A program made the translations under genes and the position numbers. DNA of 64,000 nt from Pseudomonas gregormendelii (lineage in GTDB: Bacteria; Pseudomonadota; Gammaproteobacteria; Pseudomonadales; Pseudomonadaceae). The stretch lies in contig NZ_JADEVO010000008.1 of the NCBI RefSeq assembly GCF_017114825.1, positions 1 to 64,000 of the forward strand, read 5' to 3'. The notes under the pieces were generated by a model. That model did no database searches. It worked only from the letters and a program-made list of their open reading frames with translations, and was not told where the DNA came from. Shown one piece after another: positions 44,014 to 54,920 of this stretch (positions are counted from its first letter, which is position 1; every line of letters starts with the position of its first letter).

Positions 44014-47000
44014 ACATCTCGCGGCTGTTTATCCTTCGCCCGGTAGCCACTACGCTTAGCATGCTGGCCATTATCCTGGCCGGCATTATCGCCTACCGCT
44101 TGCTGCCGGTGTCGGCGCTGCCTCAGGTCGATTACCCGACCATTCGCGTGATGACGCTGTATCCCGGCGCCAGCCCGGATGTCATGACCAGCGCCGTGAC
44201 CGCGCCGCTTGAACGGCAGTTCGGGCAGATGCCCGGCCTCACGCAGATGGCTTCGACCAGCTCCGGCGGCGCCTCCGTGCTGACCCTGCGCTTCAGCCTC
44301 GACATCAACATGGACGTCGCCGAGCAACAGGTCCAGGCCGCGATTAACGCCGCTACCAACCTGCTGCCCAGCGATCTGCCGGCACCACCGGTGTACAACA
44401 AGGTCAACCCGGCGGACACCCCGGTCCTGACCCTGGCGATCACCTCCAAGACCATGCTGCTGCCCAAGCTCAATGACCTGGTCGATACGCGCATGGCGCA
44501 GAAAATCGCCCAGATCAGCGGGGTCGGCATGGTCAGCATCGCCGGCGGCCAGCGCCAGGCGGTGCGGATCAAGGTCAACCCGGAGGCCCTGGCGGCCAAC
44601 GGCCTGAACCTGGCTGACGTACGCACCCTGATCGGTGCGTCCAACGTCAACCAGCCCAAAGGCAACTTCGACGGCCCGACCCGGGTGTCGATGCTCGATG
44701 CCAACGATCAACTGACTTCGCCCGTGGACTACGCCAACCTGATCCTCGCGTACGCCAACGGCGCGCCGTTGCGGCTCAAGGACGTGGCAGAGATCGTCGA
44801 CGGGGCCGAGAACGAACGGCTGGCCGCGTGGGCCAATGAAAACCAGGCGGTGCTGCTCAATATCCAGCGCCAGCCCGGGGCCAACGTCATCGAAGTGGTG
44901 GACCGGATCAAGGCGCTGCTGCCGAGCATCACTGACAACCTGCCGGCCGGCCTCGAGGTCACCGTGCTCACCGACCGGACCCAGACCATCCGCGCTTCGG
45001 TGACGGACGTGCAGCACGAACTGCTGATCGCCATTGCCCTGGTAGTCATGGTCACGTTCCTGTTCCTGCGTCGTGCCAGCGCCACCATCATCCCCTCGGT
45101 TGCCGTGCCGCTGTCGCTGATCGGCACCTTTGGCGTGATGTACCTCGCCGGGTTCTCGGTCAACAACCTGACCCTGATGGCCCTGACCATCGCCACCGGG
45201 TTTGTGGTGGACGATGCGATCGTGATGCTGGAAAACATTTCCCGCTATATCGAAGAAGGCGAAACCCCGTTGAACGCCGCGCTCAAGGGCGCCAAACAGA
45301 TCGGTTTCACCCTGATTTCCCTGACGCTGTCGCTGATCGCCGTACTGATTCCGTTGCTGTTCATGGCCGACGTGGTAGGGCGCCTGTTCCGCGAGTTCGC
45401 CATCACCCTGGCGGTGGCCATCCTGATTTCCCTGGTCGTATCCCTGACCCTGACGCCGATGATGTGCGCGCGGCTGCTTAAGCGCGAGCCCGAAGAAAAG
45501 GAGCAGGGGCGTTTCTATCGTGCCAGTGGCGCCGTCATCGACTGGATGATCGCCGCTTATGGGCGCAAGTTGCAGTGGGTGCTCAAACATCAGCCGCTGA
45601 CGCTGCTGGTGGCGGTCGGCACACTGGCGCTGACGGTGTTCCTGTACATGATCGTGCCCAAGGGTTTTTTTCCGGTGCAGGACACCGGGGTGATCCAGGG
45701 CATATCTGAAGCCCCGCAGTCGATTTCCTTTGCCGCCATGAGCCAGCGTCAGCAGGACCTGGCGAAAATCATCCTGGCTGATCCGGCGGTGGAAAGCCTG
45801 TCGTCCTACATTGGCGTCGATGGTGACAACTCGACGCTCAACAGCGGGCGCTTGCTGATCAACCTCAAGCCTCACAGCGCCCGGGACCTGAGCGCCAGCG
45901 AAATCATCGCCCGCCTGCAACCCGAAGTAGACAAACTGGTCGGTATTCGCCTGTTCATGCAGCCGGTGCAGGACCTGACCATCGAGGATCGGGTCAGCCG
46001 CACGCAGTACCAGTTCAGCATGTCGTCCCCGGACTCGGATTTGCTCAGCCTGTGGAGCGGCCGTCTGGTCGAGGCCCTGGCGCAGCGACCCGAGCTGACG
46101 GACGTGGCCAGCGACTTGCAGGACAAGGGCCTGCAGGTCTACCTGGTGATCGACCGCGACGCGGCGTCCCGGGTAGGGGTTTCGGTAGCGAATATCACCG
46201 ACGCCCTGTATGACGCGTTCGGCCAGCGACAGATCTCTACCATCTATACCCAGGCCAGCCAGTATCGCGTGGTGCTGCAGGCGCAGTCCGGCGAGAAAAT
46301 CGGCCCGGATGCCTTGAACCAGATCCACGTCAAGACCACCGATGGCGGCCAGGTGCGCCTGTCCAGCCTGGCCCATATCGAGCAACGTCAGGCTCAGCTG
46401 GCAATCACCCACATTGGCCAGTTCCCGGCGGTGATGATGTCGTTCAACCTCGCTCCCGGCGTGGCGCTGGGGCATGCGGTGGACATCATTGAACAGGTGC
46501 AGCAGGACATTGGCATGCCGCTGGGCGTGCAGACCCAGTTCCAGGGTGCAGCCGAAGCCTTCCAGGCGTCGTTGTCGAGCACGTTGCTGCTGATCCTGGC
46601 GGCGGTGGTGACCATGTACATCGTGCTGGGCGTGCTTTACGAGAGCTACATCCACCCGATCACCATCCTCTCGACCTTGCCCTCGGCCGCAGTGGGCGCC
46701 TTGCTGGCGTTACTGTTGAGTGGCAATGACCTGGGCATGATCGCGATCATCGGCATCATCCTGCTGATCGGTATCGTCAAGAAGAACGCGATCATGATGA
46801 TCGACTTCGCCCTCGACGCCGAACGTAATCAGGGGCTGGACCCGGAGACGGCGATCTACCAGGCGGCATTGCTGCGCTTTCGGCCGATCCTGATGACCAC
46901 CCTGGCAGCCTTGTTCGGTGCGGTACCGCTGATGCTGGCCACCGGCTCCGGCGCGGAACTGCGCCAGCCCCTGGGGCTGGTGATGGTGGGCGGGTTGCTG

Positions 47001-47114
47001 GTGAGCCAGGTCCTGACCTTGTTTACCACCCCGGTCATCTACCTCTATTTCGATCGTCTGGGTCGTCGTTGGGGTCATAAGTCCGAACCCGTGGAAGCGG
47101 TAGAGCAGACATGA
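44010..47114 (+). CDS. muxB: RND transporter, MuxB/MdtB type
   Basis: A 1034-residue HAE1-family RND pump with 12 membrane segments and two large periplasmic loops. Motifs: [15 protein letters not shown] at the N terminus, [14 protein letters not shown] in TM4 with the proton-relay Asp pair, and [15 protein letters not shown] in TM10-11. In P. aeruginosa MuxB and MuxC act as a heteromeric pair with MuxA and OpmB, exporting aztreonam, macrolides, novobiocin and tetracycline. Confidence 0.93.
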   Translation: MNISRLFILRPVATTLSMLAIILAGIIAYRLLPVSALPQVDYPTIRVMTLYPGASPDVMTSAVTAPLERQFGQMPGLTQMASTSSGGASVLTLRFSLDINMDVAEQQVQAAINAATNLLPSDLPAPPVYNKVNPADTPVLTLAITSKTMLLPKLNDLVDTRMAQKIAQISGVGMVSIAGGQRQAVRIKVNPEALAANGLNLADVRTLIGASNVNQPKGNFDGPTRVSMLDANDQLTSPVDYANLILAYANGAPLRLKDVAEIVDGAENERLAAWANENQAVLLNIQRQPGANVIEVVDRIKALLPSITDNLPAGLEVTVLTDRTQTIRASVTDVQHELLIAIALVVMVTFLFLRRASATIIPSVAVPLSLIGTFGVMYLAGFSVNNLTLMALTIATGFVVDDAIVMLENISRYIEEGETPLNAALKGAKQIGFTLISLTLSLIAVLIPLLFMADVVGRLFREFAITLAVAILISLVVSLTLTPMMCARLLKREPEEKEQGRFYRASGAVIDWMIAAYGRKLQWVLKHQPLTLLVAVGTLALTVFLYMIVPKGFFPVQDTGVIQGISEAPQSISFAAMSQRQQDLAKIILADPAVESLSSYIGVDGDNSTLNSGRLLINLKPHSARDLSASEIIARLQPEVDKLVGIRLFMQPVQDLTIEDRVSRTQYQFSMSSPDSDLLSLWSGRLVEALAQRPELTDVASDLQDKGLQVYLVIDRDAASRVGVSVANITDALYDAFGQRQISTIYTQASQYRVVLQAQSGEKIGPDALNQIHVKTTDGGQVRLSSLAHIEQRQAQLAITHIGQFPAVMMSFNLAPGVALGHAVDIIEQVQQDIGMPLGVQTQFQGAAEAFQASLSSTLLLILAAVVTMYIVLGVLYESYIHPITILSTLPSAAVGALLALLLSGNDLGMIAIIGIILLIGIVKKNAIMMIDFALDAERNQGLDPETAIYQAALLRFRPILMTTLAALFGAVPLMLATGSGAELRQPLGLVMVGGLLVSQVLTLFTTPVIYLYFDRLGRRWGHKSEPVEAVEQT

Positions 47115-50100
47115 ACCTGTCCGGACCTTTCATCAAGCGGCCGGTCGCTACCATGCTGTTGAGCCTGGCGATCATGTTGCTGGGCGGCGTGAGCTTCGGC
47201 CTGTTGCCGGTATCGCCGCTGCCGCAAATGGATTTCCCGGTGATCGTGGTCCAGGCCAGCCTGCCGGGTGCCAGCCCCGAGGTCATGGCGTCGACCGTGG
47301 CCACGCCGCTGGAACGTTCGTTCGGGGCGATTGCCGGGGTCAACACCATGAGCAGCCGATCCAGCCAGGGCTCGACACGGGTGATCCTGCAATTTGACCT
47401 CGACCGCGATATCAACGGCGCGGCGCGGGAAGTACAGGCGGCGATCAACGCGTCGCGCAATCTGCTGCCCAGTGGCATGCGCAGTATGCCGACCTACAAG
47501 AAGGTCAACCCGTCCCAGGCGCCGATCATGGTGCTGTCCCTGACCTCGGATGTGCTGGAGAAGGGCCAGCTGTACGACCTGGCCTCGACCATTCTGTCCC
47601 AGAGCCTGTCGCAGGTGCAGGGCGTGGGCGAAGTGCAGATCGGCGGCAGTTCCCTGCCTGCGGTGCGCATCGAGCTCGAACCCCAGGCGCTCAACCAGTA
47701 CGGCGTGGCCCTCGATGATGTGCGCACGGCCATCGCCAATGCCAACGTGCGCCGGCCCAAGGGCGCGGTCGAGGACGGCGAGCGGCTGTGGCAGATCCAG
47801 GCCAACGACCAGCTGGAAAAGGCCAAGGACTACGAGTCGCTGATCATTCACTACGCCGACGGCGCGGCATTGCGCCTCAAGGATGTGGCCAAGGTCAGCG
47901 ATGGCGTCGAAGACCGCTACAACAGCGGTTTCTTCAACGACGACGCCGCAGTGCTGCTGGTCATCAACCGCCAGGCCGGCGCCAACATCATCGAGACCGT
48001 CAACGAAATCAAGGCCCAGTTGCCCGCGCTGCAGGCCGTGCTGCCGGCCAGCGTCAAGCTGAACCTGGCCATGGACCGTTCGCCGGTGATCAAGGCCACC
48101 CTGCATGAAGCGGAAATGACCTTGCTGATCGCCGTGGCGCTGGTGATCCTGGTGGTGTTCCTGTTCCTCGGCAACTTCCGTGCTTCGCTGATTCCGACCC
48201 TGGCAGTGCCGGTGTCGCTGGTCGGTACGTTTGCGGTGATGTACCTCTACGGGTTCTCCCTGAACAACCTGTCGCTGATGGCGCTGATCCTGGCGACCGG
48301 GCTGGTGGTGGACGACGCCATCGTGGTGCTGGAGAACATTTCCCGGCACATCGACGAGGGTGTGCCGCCGATGAAGGCCGCTTATCTGGGGGCCGAAGAG
48401 GTCGGTTTCACCCTGTTGTCGATGAACGTCTCGCTGGTGGCGGTGTTCCTGTCGATCCTGTTCATGGGCGGCATCATTGAAAGCCTGTTCCGCGAATTCT
48501 CCATCACCCTGGCGGCGTCCATCGTGGTCTCGCTGGTGGTTTCGCTGACCCTCACGCCAATGCTCTGCGCCCGCTGGCTCAAGCCCCATACGCCGGGCCA
48601 GGAGAACCGCCTGCAGCGCGTCAGCCGCCGGACCAACGACTGGATGGTCGCCAAATACGCCACCAGCCTCGACTGGGTGCTGCGCCATCGGCGCCTGACA
48701 CTGCTCAGTCTGTTCGTGACAATTGGCGTTAACATTGCGCTGTATGTTGTTGTTCCTAAAACATTTATGCCGCAGCAGGATACCGGTCAGCTGATCGGTT
48801 TCGTGCGCGGGGATGACGGGCTGTCATTCACCGTGATGCAACCCAAGATGGAGGTTTTCCGTCGTGCAGTATTGAAAGACCCGGCCGTTGAGAGCGTCGC
48901 CGGTTTCATTGGCGGCAGCAACGGCACCAACAACGCCTTCATGCTGGTGCGCCTCAAACCGATTAAGGAGCGCAACATCTCCGCCCAGAAGGTCATCGAG
49001 CGCCTGCGCAAGGAGATGCCCAAGGTTCCCGGTGCGCAACTGATGCTGATGGCGGACCAGGATTTGCAATTCGGCGGTGGCCGCGAGCAGACCACCTCGC
49101 AATACTCCTACATCCTGCAAAGCGCGGACCTGGGCTCATTGCGTGAGTGGTACCCGAAGGTCGTGACCGCGCTGAAGGCTTTGCCCGAACTGACGGCCAT
49201 CGACGCCCGTGAAGGCCGCGGCGCTCAGCAAGTCACGCTGATTGTCGACCGCGATCAGGCCAAGCGCCTGGGCATCGACATGAACATGGTCACTTCGGTG
49301 CTCAACAACGCCTACAGCCAGCGGCAGATCTCGACCATCTACGACAGCCTGAACCAGTATCAGGTGGTGATGGAGGTCAACCAGAAATACGCCCAGGACC
49401 CGATTACCCTCAAGCAGGTGCAGGTGATTACCGCCGACGGTGCACGGGTTCCGCTGTCGACCATTGCCCATTACGAAAACAGCCTGGAAGACGACCGGGT
49501 CAGCCACGAGGGCCAGTTCGCCTCCGAAAGCATCTCCTTCGACATGGCCGAAGGCGTGACGGTGGAGCAGGGGACCGCCGCCATCGAGCGGGCGATTGCG
49601 CGGCTGGGCATGCCGGAAGACGTGATTGTCAAAGTCGCCGGGACTGCTGACGCGTTCGCTGCCACGCAGAAGAGCCAGCCATGGATGATCCTTGGCGCGC
49701 TGGTCGCGGTGTACCTGGTGCTGGGCGTGCTCTATGAAAGCTACATACATCCACTGACCATCCTCTCGACCTTGCCGTCTGCCGGCGTCGGCGCATTGCT
49801 GTCGATCTATGCGCTGGGCGGGGAATTCAGCCTGATCTCGCTGTTGGGGCTGTTTCTGCTGATTGGCGTGGTGAAGAAAAACGCGATCCTGATGATCGAC
49901 CTGGCCTTGCAGCTCGAGCGGCATCAGGGCCTGGCGCCGCTGGAATCGATTCGCAGCGCCTGCCTGCAGCGTCTGCGGCCCATCCTGATGACCACCCTGG
50001 CCGCGATTCTCGGGGCCTTGCCCTTGCTGCTCAGTCGCGCCGAAGGGGCCGAAATGCGCCAGCCGTTGGGCCTGACGATTATTGGCGGGCTGATCTTCAG

Positions 50101-50218
50101 CCAGGTGCTGACCCTTTACACCACCCCGGTGGTCTACCTCTATCTCGACAAACTGCGCCATCGCTTCAACCACTGGCGTGGGGTGCGTACCGATGCTGCT
50201 CTGGAAACTCCGCTATGA
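47111..50218 (+). CDS. muxC: RND transporter, MuxC/MdtC type
   Basis: A 1035-residue paralogue of the preceding pump. N terminus [22 protein letters not shown]4 motif [21 protein letters not shown] and [15 protein letters not shown] are intact. Two consecutive different RND genes are the diagnostic feature of MdtBC/MuxBC systems. Overlaps muxB and opmB by four bases each. Confidence 0.93.
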   Translation: MNLSGPFIKRPVATMLLSLAIMLLGGVSFGLLPVSPLPQMDFPVIVVQASLPGASPEVMASTVATPLERSFGAIAGVNTMSSRSSQGSTRVILQFDLDRDINGAAREVQAAINASRNLLPSGMRSMPTYKKVNPSQAPIMVLSLTSDVLEKGQLYDLASTILSQSLSQVQGVGEVQIGGSSLPAVRIELEPQALNQYGVALDDVRTAIANANVRRPKGAVEDGERLWQIQANDQLEKAKDYESLIIHYADGAALRLKDVAKVSDGVEDRYNSGFFNDDAAVLLVINRQAGANIIETVNEIKAQLPALQAVLPASVKLNLAMDRSPVIKATLHEAEMTLLIAVALVILVVFLFLGNFRASLIPTLAVPVSLVGTFAVMYLYGFSLNNLSLMALILATGLVVDDAIVVLENISRHIDEGVPPMKAAYLGAEEVGFTLLSMNVSLVAVFLSILFMGGIIESLFREFSITLAASIVVSLVVSLTLTPMLCARWLKPHTPGQENRLQRVSRRTNDWMVAKYATSLDWVLRHRRLTLLSLFVTIGVNIALYVVVPKTFMPQQDTGQLIGFVRGDDGLSFTVMQPKMEVFRRAVLKDPAVESVAGFIGGSNGTNNAFMLVRLKPIKERNISAQKVIERLRKEMPKVPGAQLMLMADQDLQFGGGREQTTSQYSYILQSADLGSLREWYPKVVTALKALPELTAIDAREGRGAQQVTLIVDRDQAKRLGIDMNMVTSVLNNAYSQRQISTIYDSLNQYQVVMEVNQKYAQDPITLKQVQVITADGARVPLSTIAHYENSLEDDRVSHEGQFASESISFDMAEGVTVEQGTAAIERAIARLGMPEDVIVKVAGTADAFAATQKSQPWMILGALVAVYLVLGVLYESYIHPLTILSTLPSAGVGALLSIYALGGEFSLISLLGLFLLIGVVKKNAILMIDLALQLERHQGLAPLESIRSACLQRLRPILMTTLAAILGALPLLLSRAEGAEMRQPLGLTIIGGLIFSQVLTLYTTPVVYLYLDKLRHRFNHWRGVRTDAALETPL

Positions 50219-51693
50219 CTGACCGTTCGCTTTTCACCCTGGCCGCACCCCTGGTCCCGGCTCGCGGCTCGCGCCTGCTGAGCCTGGCACTGTGCGTGTC
50301 GTTGCTCAGTGCTTGCGCCATCGGGCCGGATTACCAGCGCCCGCAAGCGGCGGCCCCGGTGCAGTACAAGGAAGCGGCCGGCTGGCGTCAGGCCAACCCC
50401 AGCGATTCGCTGGCGCGCGGAGCCTGGTGGGAGTTGTATGGCGATCAGCAGCTCAACGGCCTGATCGACAAACTCAACAGCGCCAACCAGACCGTCGCCC
50501 AGTCCGAAGCCCAGTACCGCCAGGCCCAGGCGCTGGTGCGCAGCGCCCGTGGCGCATTTTTTCCGACCGTGGACCTGACCGTGGGCAAGAACCGCTCCAG
50601 CCAGGGCACCGGTAGCAGCAGTTCCAGCCTGAGCAGTTCTTCCAGTGGCATCCGTGACACTTACACGGCGCAGGCCGGCGTGAGTTGGGAGGCTGACGTC
50701 TGGGGCAAGCTACGCCGCGGCCTGGAAGCGGACACCGCCAATGCCCAGGCGAGTTATGCCGACCTGGCGGCCATGCGCCTGAGCCAGCAATCGGAACTGG
50801 TGCAGAACTACCTGCAGTTGCGGGTTATCGACGAACAAAAACGCCTGCTGCAAGCGACGGTGGAAGCCTACGAGCGCTCGCTGAAAATGACCCAAAACCA
50901 GTACCGCGCCGGAGTCTCCGGCAAGGATGCAGTGGCCCAGGCGCAGACCCAGCTCAAGAGCACCCAGGCCGACATGGTCGACCTGATCTGGCAGCGCGCG
51001 CAGTTCGAAAATGCCATTGCGGTGCTGATCGGCTTGCCGCCAGCACAGTTCAACCTGGCCGAATCCCGTGATATCCCGACCTTGCCCGAGGTGCCGCTGA
51101 ACCTGCCTTCACAACTGCTGGAACGGCGGCCGGACATTGCCTCGGCCGAGCGCTCGGTGATGGCGGCCAATGCCAACATTGGCGTGGCCAAGGCGGCGTA
51201 TTACCCGGACCTGACACTGAGCCTCAACGGCGGCTACAGCAGCAGCACCTCTTCCAACTGGATAAGCGTGCCGAATCGCTTCTGGTCCGTCGGCCCCCAA
51301 CTGGCCATGACCCTGTTCGACGGCGGCCAGCGCTCGGCTGAAGTGGACCGCAGCGAAGCCGCCTACGATGAAACCGTGGCCAAGTATCGCCAGACCGTAC
51401 TCGACGGCTTCCGTGAAGTGGAGAACTATCTGGTGCAGTTGAAGGTGCTGGAAGACGAATCCGAAGTGCGCCAGCAGGCGCTGGATGCGGCCCGAGATTC
51501 CCTGCGCCTGACCCAGAACCAGTACAAGGCGGGGTTGATTGCCTATATTGACGTGGTGGTTGTACAGGCGACGGCTCTGAGTAATGAACGCAGCATGCTC
51601 AGCCTGTTGCAGAGCCGGTTGATCGCCAGCGTGCAGTTGATTGCAGCGCTGGGCGGTGGTTGGGATGGGCAGCTGGAGCAGAGCGCACAGTAG
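50215..51693 (+). CDS. opmB: Outer-membrane efflux channel, OpmB type
   Basis: A 492-residue OprM/NodT-family lipoprotein. The lipobox is LLSAC followed by AIGPDYQRPQ, with repeated TolC-like segments (QAQALVRSARGAFFPTVDLTVG, LNQYRAGVSGKDAVAQAQTQL-like, LTQNQYKAGLIAYIDVVVVQ). A Ser-rich loop lies near residues 125-145. Last gene of the operon; a REPIN follows 10 bases later. Confidence 0.92.
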   Translation: MTDRSLFTLAAPLVPARGSRLLSLALCVSLLSACAIGPDYQRPQAAAPVQYKEAAGWRQANPSDSLARGAWWELYGDQQLNGLIDKLNSANQTVAQSEAQYRQAQALVRSARGAFFPTVDLTVGKNRSSQGTGSSSSSLSSSSSGIRDTYTAQAGVSWEADVWGKLRRGLEADTANAQASYADLAAMRLSQQSELVQNYLQLRVIDEQKRLLQATVEAYERSLKMTQNQYRAGVSGKDAVAQAQTQLKSTQADMVDLIWQRAQFENAIAVLIGLPPAQFNLAESRDIPTLPEVPLNLPSQLLERRPDIASAERSVMAANANIGVAKAAYYPDLTLSLNGGYSSSTSSNWISVPNRFWSVGPQLAMTLFDGGQRSAEVDRSEAAYDETVAKYRQTVLDGFREVENYLVQLKVLEDESEVRQQALDAARDSLRLTQNQYKAGLIAYIDVVVVQATALSNERSMLSLLQSRLIASVQLIAALGGGWDGQLEQSAQ

Positions 51694-51702
51694 CGTCCCT
51701 CC

Positions 51703-51802
51703 TGTAGGAGCGAGCTTGCTCGCGATGGACGTCAGAACACCGCGTTATTCCAGGCAAAACGCGTCATCGTTAGCGTCCATCGCGAGCAAGCTCGCACCTA
51801 CA
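51703..51802. repeat. REPIN, GAGCGAGCTTGCTCGCGATGG family
   Basis: Inverted arms TGTAGGAGCGAGCTTGCTCG and complement with a further matching GATGGACG/CGTCCATC extension. Located after opmB. The same family is at 59046. Confidence 0.92.
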
Positions 51803-51963
51803 GATAAGGGTATTGCCCCACCGTTTAACTGTTCAAACAAGCGTTTCATCGGCTTGATGGCCTTTTGCTGATTTTCTCAGTGCGTTCCTCCTGAGAGTTA
51901 GTACAATCGCCAACTTCAACACCGCCGGGCAGGGAAGCAGTACGGGTCATTTCGAGAACTCCG

Positions 51964-54045
51964 ATGCTTATTGGTAGCTATTCCCCCACGCTGGTTATCA
52001 TTTCCCTGTTCGTCGCGATTCTCGCTTCCTACACTGCGCTCAACCTCACCGAACGTATTGCCACGGCCAAGGGCCCTGCGGTTGCGTTGTGGACGGCTGG
52101 CGGCGCCTTTGCCATGGGTGTAGGCGTATGGTCGATGCATTTTATCGGCATGCTTGCGTTCACCCTGCCCATAGACCTGGGCTACGACGTCACGCTGACC
52201 CTGCTGTCGTTGCTGATTGCGATGCTGTCCTGTGGCTTCGCCCTGTGGCTGGTCAGCCAGCCCCGACTACCTGCCTGGCAGCTGCTGTTCGGCGCGCTGA
52301 CCATGGGCAGCGGGATCAGCGCCATGCACTACACCGGCATGGCGGCCATGCGCATGCAACCGGGCATCGATTACGATCCCGCGTTGTTCAGTGCCTCGCT
52401 GTTGATCGCGGTGGGTGCCTCGGGCGCGGCTTTATGGATCGCCTTCCGGCTGCGTCAGCACACGCCCCATGTTGCGCTGATGCGCGCCGGTGCGGCAGTG
52501 ATCATGGGCATCGCGATTGTCGGCATGCACTATACCGGGATGGCTGCGGCGCGCTTTCCCGACGGCAGCTTTTGCGGCGCTGCGTCCAGCGGCCTGAGCG
52601 GGAGCGGGCTGGACAACCTGGTGCTGATTACCACCCTGGCGGTGCTGACCATCGCCTTGCTGACTTCGATTCTCGACGCGCGGATGGAAGCGCGAACGGC
52701 GCATCTGGCCCAGTCACTGACCGAGGCCAACCGCGAACTGACCCAACTGGCCCTGCATGATCCATTGACCGGGTTGCCGAACAGGGTGCTGCTCGCCGAT
52801 CGCATCGACCAGGCGATGCTGGTGGTGCGTGAACAGGGCGGCTGTTTTGCGCTGATGTTCATCGATCTGGACGGTTTTAAACCAGTCAATGATGCATTCG
52901 GTCACCATATGGGCGATCAGTTGTTGTGCGAAGTGGCCCAGCGCCTGCGGGTGGAACTGCGCAGTCAGGACACCCTGGCGCGAATTGGCGGTGACGAGTT
53001 CGTCTTGCTGGTGCAACTGGCCGAGCAGGATGAAGCGCTGAATCTGGCCGCGCGCCAGGTCGGCTTGATTGCGCGTTCGTTTCGCGTCGCCGAACATGAC
53101 CTGCAGATATCCGCCAGCGTCGGCATTGCGGTCTATCCGGGCAACGGCGAAACCGCCCAGGAATTGCTGATGAACGCCGATGCCGCGATGTATCACGCCA
53201 AGGGCACCGGCAAGAACGGCTACAGCTTCTTTGACGCTTCAATGAACAGCAACGCGCGCAAGCAACTGCAGCTGTTGCAGGACCTGCGCGCGGCACTGGA
53301 GCAACAGCAATTCAGTCTTTATTACCAACCCAAGTTCGATGCCGCCAATGGCCGTCCGATCGGTGCCGAGGCGTTGTTGCGCTGGGTGCATCCGACCCAG
53401 GGCATGCTGCTGCCGGACAAGTTCATCGAGCTGGCGGAAAAGACCGGGTTGATCATTCCGATCGGCGAATGGGTGCTCAATGAAGCCTGTCGGCAGATGC
53501 GCGAGTGGTATGTGCTGGGGTACACCGACTGGCGCATCGCGGTGAATCTTTCGGCGTTGCAGTTTTGCCATGCCGGTCTGGTCCAGAGCGTCGCCAAGGC
53601 CCTGGCGACTCACCATCTGCCGGCCAACAGCCTGACTCTGGAAATCACCGAAACCACGGCCATGAGCGACGCCGATGCGAGCATGACGGTGCTGCAGGCG
53701 CTGTCGGACATGGGCGTGGACCTGTCTATCGATGACTTCGGTACCGGCTATTCCAGCCTGATGTACCTCAAGCGCCTGCCGGCCAACGAGTTGAAGATCG
53801 ACCGTGGTTTCGTTCGTGATCTGGAGCGCGACAGTGATGACGCCGCCATCGTTTCGGCCATCGTCGCCCTGGGGCGGGCGCTGGGCCTGCGGATAGTGGC
53901 GGAGGGGGTGGAGACCGACGTGCAGCAGGACTTCCTGACGCAGTTGGGCTGTGACTCGTTGCAAGGGTATCTGCTCGGCCATCCGCTGCCGGCCGAGCGC
54001 TTCATGATGGATATTGTTCGTGGGGAGCAGATGGCGGCGGTCTGA
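51964..54045 (+). CDS. MHYT-GGDEF-EAL cyclic-di-GMP enzyme
   Basis: A 693-residue membrane protein. The N-terminal seven-helix MHYT sensor (about 1-240) has the repeated motif three times (MHFIGMLAF, MHYTGMAAM, MHYTGMAAA), thought to bind Cu or sense a diatomic gas. The GGDEF domain (about 260-420) has an intact GGDEF at about 342. The EAL domain (about 440-690) has EALLRW at about 469, NLSALQF, DDFGTGYSSL and ELKIDR. Both catalytic motifs are complete, so it may make and break c-di-GMP. Monocistronic, ending in a hairpin. Confidence 0.95.
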   Translation: MLIGSYSPTLVIISLFVAILASYTALNLTERIATAKGPAVALWTAGGAFAMGVGVWSMHFIGMLAFTLPIDLGYDVTLTLLSLLIAMLSCGFALWLVSQPRLPAWQLLFGALTMGSGISAMHYTGMAAMRMQPGIDYDPALFSASLLIAVGASGAALWIAFRLRQHTPHVALMRAGAAVIMGIAIVGMHYTGMAAARFPDGSFCGAASSGLSGSGLDNLVLITTLAVLTIALLTSILDARMEARTAHLAQSLTEANRELTQLALHDPLTGLPNRVLLADRIDQAMLVVREQGGCFALMFIDLDGFKPVNDAFGHHMGDQLLCEVAQRLRVELRSQDTLARIGGDEFVLLVQLAEQDEALNLAARQVGLIARSFRVAEHDLQISASVGIAVYPGNGETAQELLMNADAAMYHAKGTGKNGYSFFDASMNSNARKQLQLLQDLRAALEQQQFSLYYQPKFDAANGRPIGAEALLRWVHPTQGMLLPDKFIELAEKTGLIIPIGEWVLNEACRQMREWYVLGYTDWRIAVNLSALQFCHAGLVQSVAKALATHHLPANSLTLEITETTAMSDADASMTVLQALSDMGVDLSIDDFGTGYSSLMYLKRLPANELKIDRGFVRDLERDSDDAAIVSAIVALGRALGLRIVAEGVETDVQQDFLTQLGCDSLQGYLLGHPLPAERFMMDIVRGEQMAAV

Positions 54046-54085
54046 TGGACCGCGATGGCGTCAGTAATGACACCCCTGACCATGC

Positions 54086-54108
54086 AAAAACCGCCGATGG
54101 CGGTTATT
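54086..54108 (+). terminator. Terminator after the MHYT-GGDEF-EAL gene
   Basis: AACCGCC and GGCGGTT around GAT, followed by ATTCTT. It lies 42 bases upstream of the next gene start. Confidence 0.8.
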
Positions 54109-54149
54109 CTTGACCCCGACTGCTTACGCAAAAAATGGGGAAAGTCAGC

Positions 54150-54896
54150 ATGGACAAAGTCATCGTCATCACCGGTGGGGGCCGAGGTATCGGCGCCGCG
54201 ACAGCGCTCCTGGCCGCTGAACGGGGCTATCGGATCTGCATCAATTATCAGGCTGACGAAGAAGCTGCACACGCGGTACTCGAACAAGTGCGCGCAATGG
54301 GGGCCCAGGCGATCGCGGTACGCGCCGATGTGAGCATCGAGGATGAAGTGGTCGGGCTGTTCAACCGCGTGGACGCCGAACTGGGCCGTGTGACCGCCCT
54401 GGTGAACAACGCCGGAACCGTCGGGCACAAATCCCGCGTGGACGAAATGTCCGAGTTCCGTATTCTCAAAATCCTCAAGACCAACGTCCTGGCGCCCATT
54501 CTATGCGCCAAGCACGCGATCCTGCGCATGTCCCCCAAGCACGGCGGCCAGGGTGGCAGCATCGTCAACGTGTCGTCGGTGGCGTCGCGCCTGGGATCGC
54601 CTAACGAATACGTCGACTACGCGGCTTCCAAAGGGGCGCTGGACAGCTTCACCATCGGCTTGTCCAAGGAAGTAGCGGGCGAGGGGATTCGGGTCAATGC
54701 GGTGCGGCCAGGATTCATCTACACCGATTTCCATGCCCTCAGTGGCGACCCGGATCGGGTGAGCAAGCTGGAGTCAGCGATCCCGATGGCCCGGGGTGGG
54801 CGGCCGGATGAGGTGGCTGAGGCGATTGTCTGGTTGCTGTCGGACAAGGCGTCGTATGCGACGGGGACCTTTATTGATCTGGGCGGCGGACGCTAA
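54150..54896 (+). CDS. SDR-family oxidoreductase
   Basis: A 248-residue short-chain dehydrogenase from ATG 54150 (GGGGA upstream). Rossmann motif TGGGRGIG, NNAGT, catalytic Ser in VNVSSVASRLG and YxxxK in EYVDYAASKGALD, and C-terminal IDLGGGR. It is an FabG/glucose-dehydrogenase-like classical SDR; the substrate cannot be told. Stands alone, convergent with the next gene. Confidence 0.92.
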   Translation: MDKVIVITGGGRGIGAATALLAAERGYRICINYQADEEAAHAVLEQVRAMGAQAIAVRADVSIEDEVVGLFNRVDAELGRVTALVNNAGTVGHKSRVDEMSEFRILKILKTNVLAPILCAKHAILRMSPKHGGQGGSIVNVSSVASRLGSPNEYVDYAASKGALDSFTIGLSKEVAGEGIRVNAVRPGFIYTDFHALSGDPDRVSKLESAIPMARGGRPDEVAEAIVWLLSDKASYATGTFIDLGGGR

Positions 54897-54920
54897 GAGC
54901 TCAAGCTCAAGCTTTTGACT

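Noticed and set aside
43944..46655. 903-codon open frame on the minus strand
   Set aside because: Antisense to muxB; His/Gln/Asp-rich shadow frame.
47075..48688. 537-codon open frame on the minus strand
   Set aside because: Antisense to muxC; same shadow composition.
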